From an uncultured Chromatiaceae bacterium (GTDB lineage Bacteria; Pseudomonadota; Gammaproteobacteria; Enterobacterales; Alteromonadaceae), in NCBI GenBank assembly GCA_946482615.1, contig CAMLSF010000172.1:1-7468 (forward strand): a stretch of 7,468 bases of DNA, written 5' to 3'. The position numbers were made by a program, and so were the translations under genes. The notes beneath the pieces are model-generated. The model made no database searches and was not told where the DNA came from. It was given only the letters and a program-made list of their open reading frames with translations. How positions within the stretch are numbered: the first letter of the stretch is position 1; each line of letters opens with the position of its first letter. Positions 6,106-7,468 of the stretch are shown one piece after another.

Positions 6106-6119
6106 TCAGGAGAGAGCTG

Positions 6120-6953
6120 ATGAGCACACAAACTACTTTGCAGGGTGCAGGTCTGGGTTTACGCCGTGGCTTGTTGCCTGAATTACTGAGCATGGAGAAC
6201 CAGGCGGTTGATTTTCTTGAATGTGCGCCAGAAAACTGGATAGATGTTGGTGGCGCTTACGGTCAGCAACTGATGAGTCTTGCGGAGCGTTTTCCACTGA
6301 GCTGTCATGGCTTGTCCTTGTCTTTAGGAGGGCCTGCGCCACTGGATATGCAGTTACTGCAGCGTACCCGTACTTTTCTTGACCACTATCAGGTGTCTCT
6401 GTTCAGCGAACATTTGAGTTATTGCTCCGATGAAGGTCACTTATACGATCTATTGCCTTTGCCCTTTACGGATGAGGCTGTGCTGCATGTGGCGGCGCGT
6501 ATCCGCCGGGTGCAGCAGGTGCTGGGGCGGCGTATTGCAGTCGAAAACATCTCCTATTACGCCGCACCTTTTCAGGCCCTGGCTGAAATTGAGTTTTTAA
6601 ACGCAGTACTCAGCGAAGCCGATTGTGATTTGCTGCTTGATATCAATAATTTATATGTGAACTCCATCAACCATAACTATGACGCTAAGGCTTATCTGGC
6701 AGCACTCCCGGCTGAGCGGGTGGTTTATATGCATGTGGCGGGTCACTATGACGAAGCAGTGGATTTGAAGATAGACACTCATGGTGCGCCGGTAAAAGCT
6801 GATGTCTGGAGTTTATTGCGTCTGGCTTATCAGCGCTTTGGCCCTGTCCCCACCTTATTGGAACGGGATTTTAACTTTCCGCCTTTGTCGGAGTTAGTGG
6901 CTGAAGTATCGCAGATACGCCGGTTGCAGCAGCAAGGAGTCCGCCATGGATAA
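6120..6953 (+). CDS. MNIO (DUF692) family RiPP maturase, HvfB/BufB-like
   Basis: A 277-residue cytoplasmic enzyme of the multinuclear non-heme iron-dependent oxidative family, the usual length for DUF692. The family oxidatively remodels cysteine side chains in precursor peptides (MbnB in methanobactin, HvfB, bufferin maturases). TIM-barrel landmarks carrying likely iron ligands are visible: GLGLRRG (11-17), [11 protein letters not shown] (32-42), [11 protein letters not shown] with His63, FSEHLSYC with Glu97 and His98, VENISYY with Glu142 and Asn143, [12 protein letters not shown] with Asp174 and Asn177, MHVAGHYD with His205 and His209, DTHGAPV with Asp219 and His221, and LERDFNFPP with Glu248 and Asp250. 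No expected motif appears missing. The ATG at 6120 has AGGAG 7 bases upstream. The neighbouring EGKCG precursor and DUF2063 gene define its substrate and partner. The exact chemistry (oxazolone/thioamide or thiooxazole) is inferred from relatives. Confidence 0.92.
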   Translation: MSTQTTLQGAGLGLRRGLLPELLSMENQAVDFLECAPENWIDVGGAYGQQLMSLAERFPLSCHGLSLSLGGPAPLDMQLLQRTRTFLDHYQVSLFSEHLSYCSDEGHLYDLLPLPFTDEAVLHVAARIRRVQQVLGRRIAVENISYYAAPFQALAEIEFLNAVLSEADCDLLLDINNLYVNSINHNYDAKAYLAALPAERVVYMHVAGHYDEAVDLKIDTHGAPVKADVWSLLRLAYQRFGPVPTLLERDFNFPPLSELVAEVSQIRRLQQQGVRHG

Positions 6954-7468
6954 GACCTTAGAGCAGCAATTACTCTGTCTGGCACATTATGTGCGCGACC
7001 CTGTCGGCTCAGCGCCTCCACCAGGCATAGAGTCAAGGCGCCTGACTATTTATCGGCGTTTGTTTTATGGCAATGTTGAATCTATGCTGGCTTCCGGTTT
7101 TCCGGTGCTCTGTGCCAGCTTGGGTGCTTCGGACTGGCATCGGCTTGTGGATGATTTTTATGCCCATTACCGCTGTCAAACACCTTTATTCACAGAGCTT
7201 GCTACTGAATTTGTGCTCTATCTGGAGCAAGGTGCTGGTGAACGTCTGAAATTACCACTCTGGCTGGCTGAGCTTGCACATTACGAGCGGGTGGAAAGCC
7301 TGTTGTTGCTCAGCCCTGCCCAAAGTGTAACCTTTGACCCTGCAACCGAACCACTTGATAGCGTTGTTGTACTCTCTGAATTAGCATGGCCATTAGCTTA
7401 CCAGTGGCCAGTGTGTGACATTGGCCCAGGCCATTTGCCGAAGCAGGTTTTACCGGAGCCAACCTTAC
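6946..7468 (+). CDS. DUF2063 family RiPP maturation partner, HvfC/BufC-like, cut by window edge
   Basis: The first 174 codons of a gene leaving the right edge. It begins [18 protein letters not shown]. The DUF2063 hallmarks follow in order: [25 protein letters not shown] (about residues 31-55), a Trp in [21 protein letters not shown] (about 62-82), [10 protein letters not shown] (84-93), and [15 protein letters not shown] (103-117), the usual LA-x-YEW-like segment. The annotation 'putative DNA-binding domain' for this N-terminal region is old. In HvfABC and bufferin systems the protein works with the MNIO enzyme and helps present the precursor. The ATG overlaps the last codons and stop of the maturase (ATGGATAA, 8 bases), with AAGGAG 6 bases upstream, so translation is probably coupled. 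Members are usually around 250 residues, so roughly 80 are probably missing. A DoxX-like HvfD gene might follow outside the window. Confidence 0.9.
   Translation, partial: MDKTLEQQLLCLAHYVRDPVGSAPPPGIESRRLTIYRRLFYGNVESMLASGFPVLCASLGASDWHRLVDDFYAHYRCQTPLFTELATEFVLYLEQGAGERLKLPLWLAELAHYERVESLLLLSPAQSVTFDPATEPLDSVVVLSELAWPLAYQWPVCDIGPGHLPKQVLPEPTL

Noticed and set aside
1338..7468. The TonB-dependent receptor as the importer of the HvfA-like product
   Set aside because: The receptor is in a separate, opposite-strand unit beyond ohr and its terminator. Its SapC and cupin-like partners point to another substrate.

Overview
The window looks like chromosomal DNA from a marine or freshwater gammaproteobacterium. 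Protein style and gene neighbourhoods suggest the Rheinheimera/Alishewanella/Alteromonadales area. That placement comes from family recognition only and is not a database result. There are six convincing protein genes, two of them cut by the window edges, and I saw no tRNA, rRNA, insertion sequence or CRISPR array.

Left part (1-4427, minus strand): a nutrient-uptake operon read right to left. It starts with a large TonB-dependent outer-membrane receptor of the Xanthomonas/Caulobacter type. A SapC-family protein follows, then a cupin-like (Cupin_8/JmjC-like) protein that runs off the left edge. This trio is a recurrent neighbourhood, often with a tryptophan-halogenase-like gene next, and is usually linked to uptake of complex carbohydrate or another polymer-derived nutrient. 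The 130-base gap between receptor and sapC holds two strong inverted repeats without T-tracts. They may tune expression of the downstream genes.

Middle part (4428-5580): a roughly 430-base gap upstream of the receptor. It contains the intrinsic terminator of an Ohr/OsmC organic-hydroperoxide reductase gene (minus strand). The ohr gene has a candidate sigma70-type promoter whose spacer is filled by a 6+6 palindrome, a possible operator. A 300-base divergent intergenic region follows, ending in a chain of three hairpins just before the next gene.

Right part (5581-7468, plus strand): the most interesting segment, an operon for a ribosomally made, post-translationally modified metal-binding peptide of the HvfABC/bufferin type. 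The precursor (HvfA-like) has a Sec signal peptide, four EGKCG motifs in two blocks, and then, unusually, two well-formed EF-hand calcium-binding loops. A hairpin plus T-rich tail separates it from the MNIO (DUF692) multinuclear iron maturase. The DUF2063 partner (HvfC/BufC-like) overlaps the maturase by 8 bases and runs off the right edge. The likely scheme is that HvfB with HvfC converts the Cys residues of the EGKCG motifs in the cytoplasm into oxazolone/thioamide or related thiolated heterocycles. The product is then exported through Sec and binds copper in the periplasm. The EF-hand tail suggests a two-metal or calcium-stabilised version of this product.
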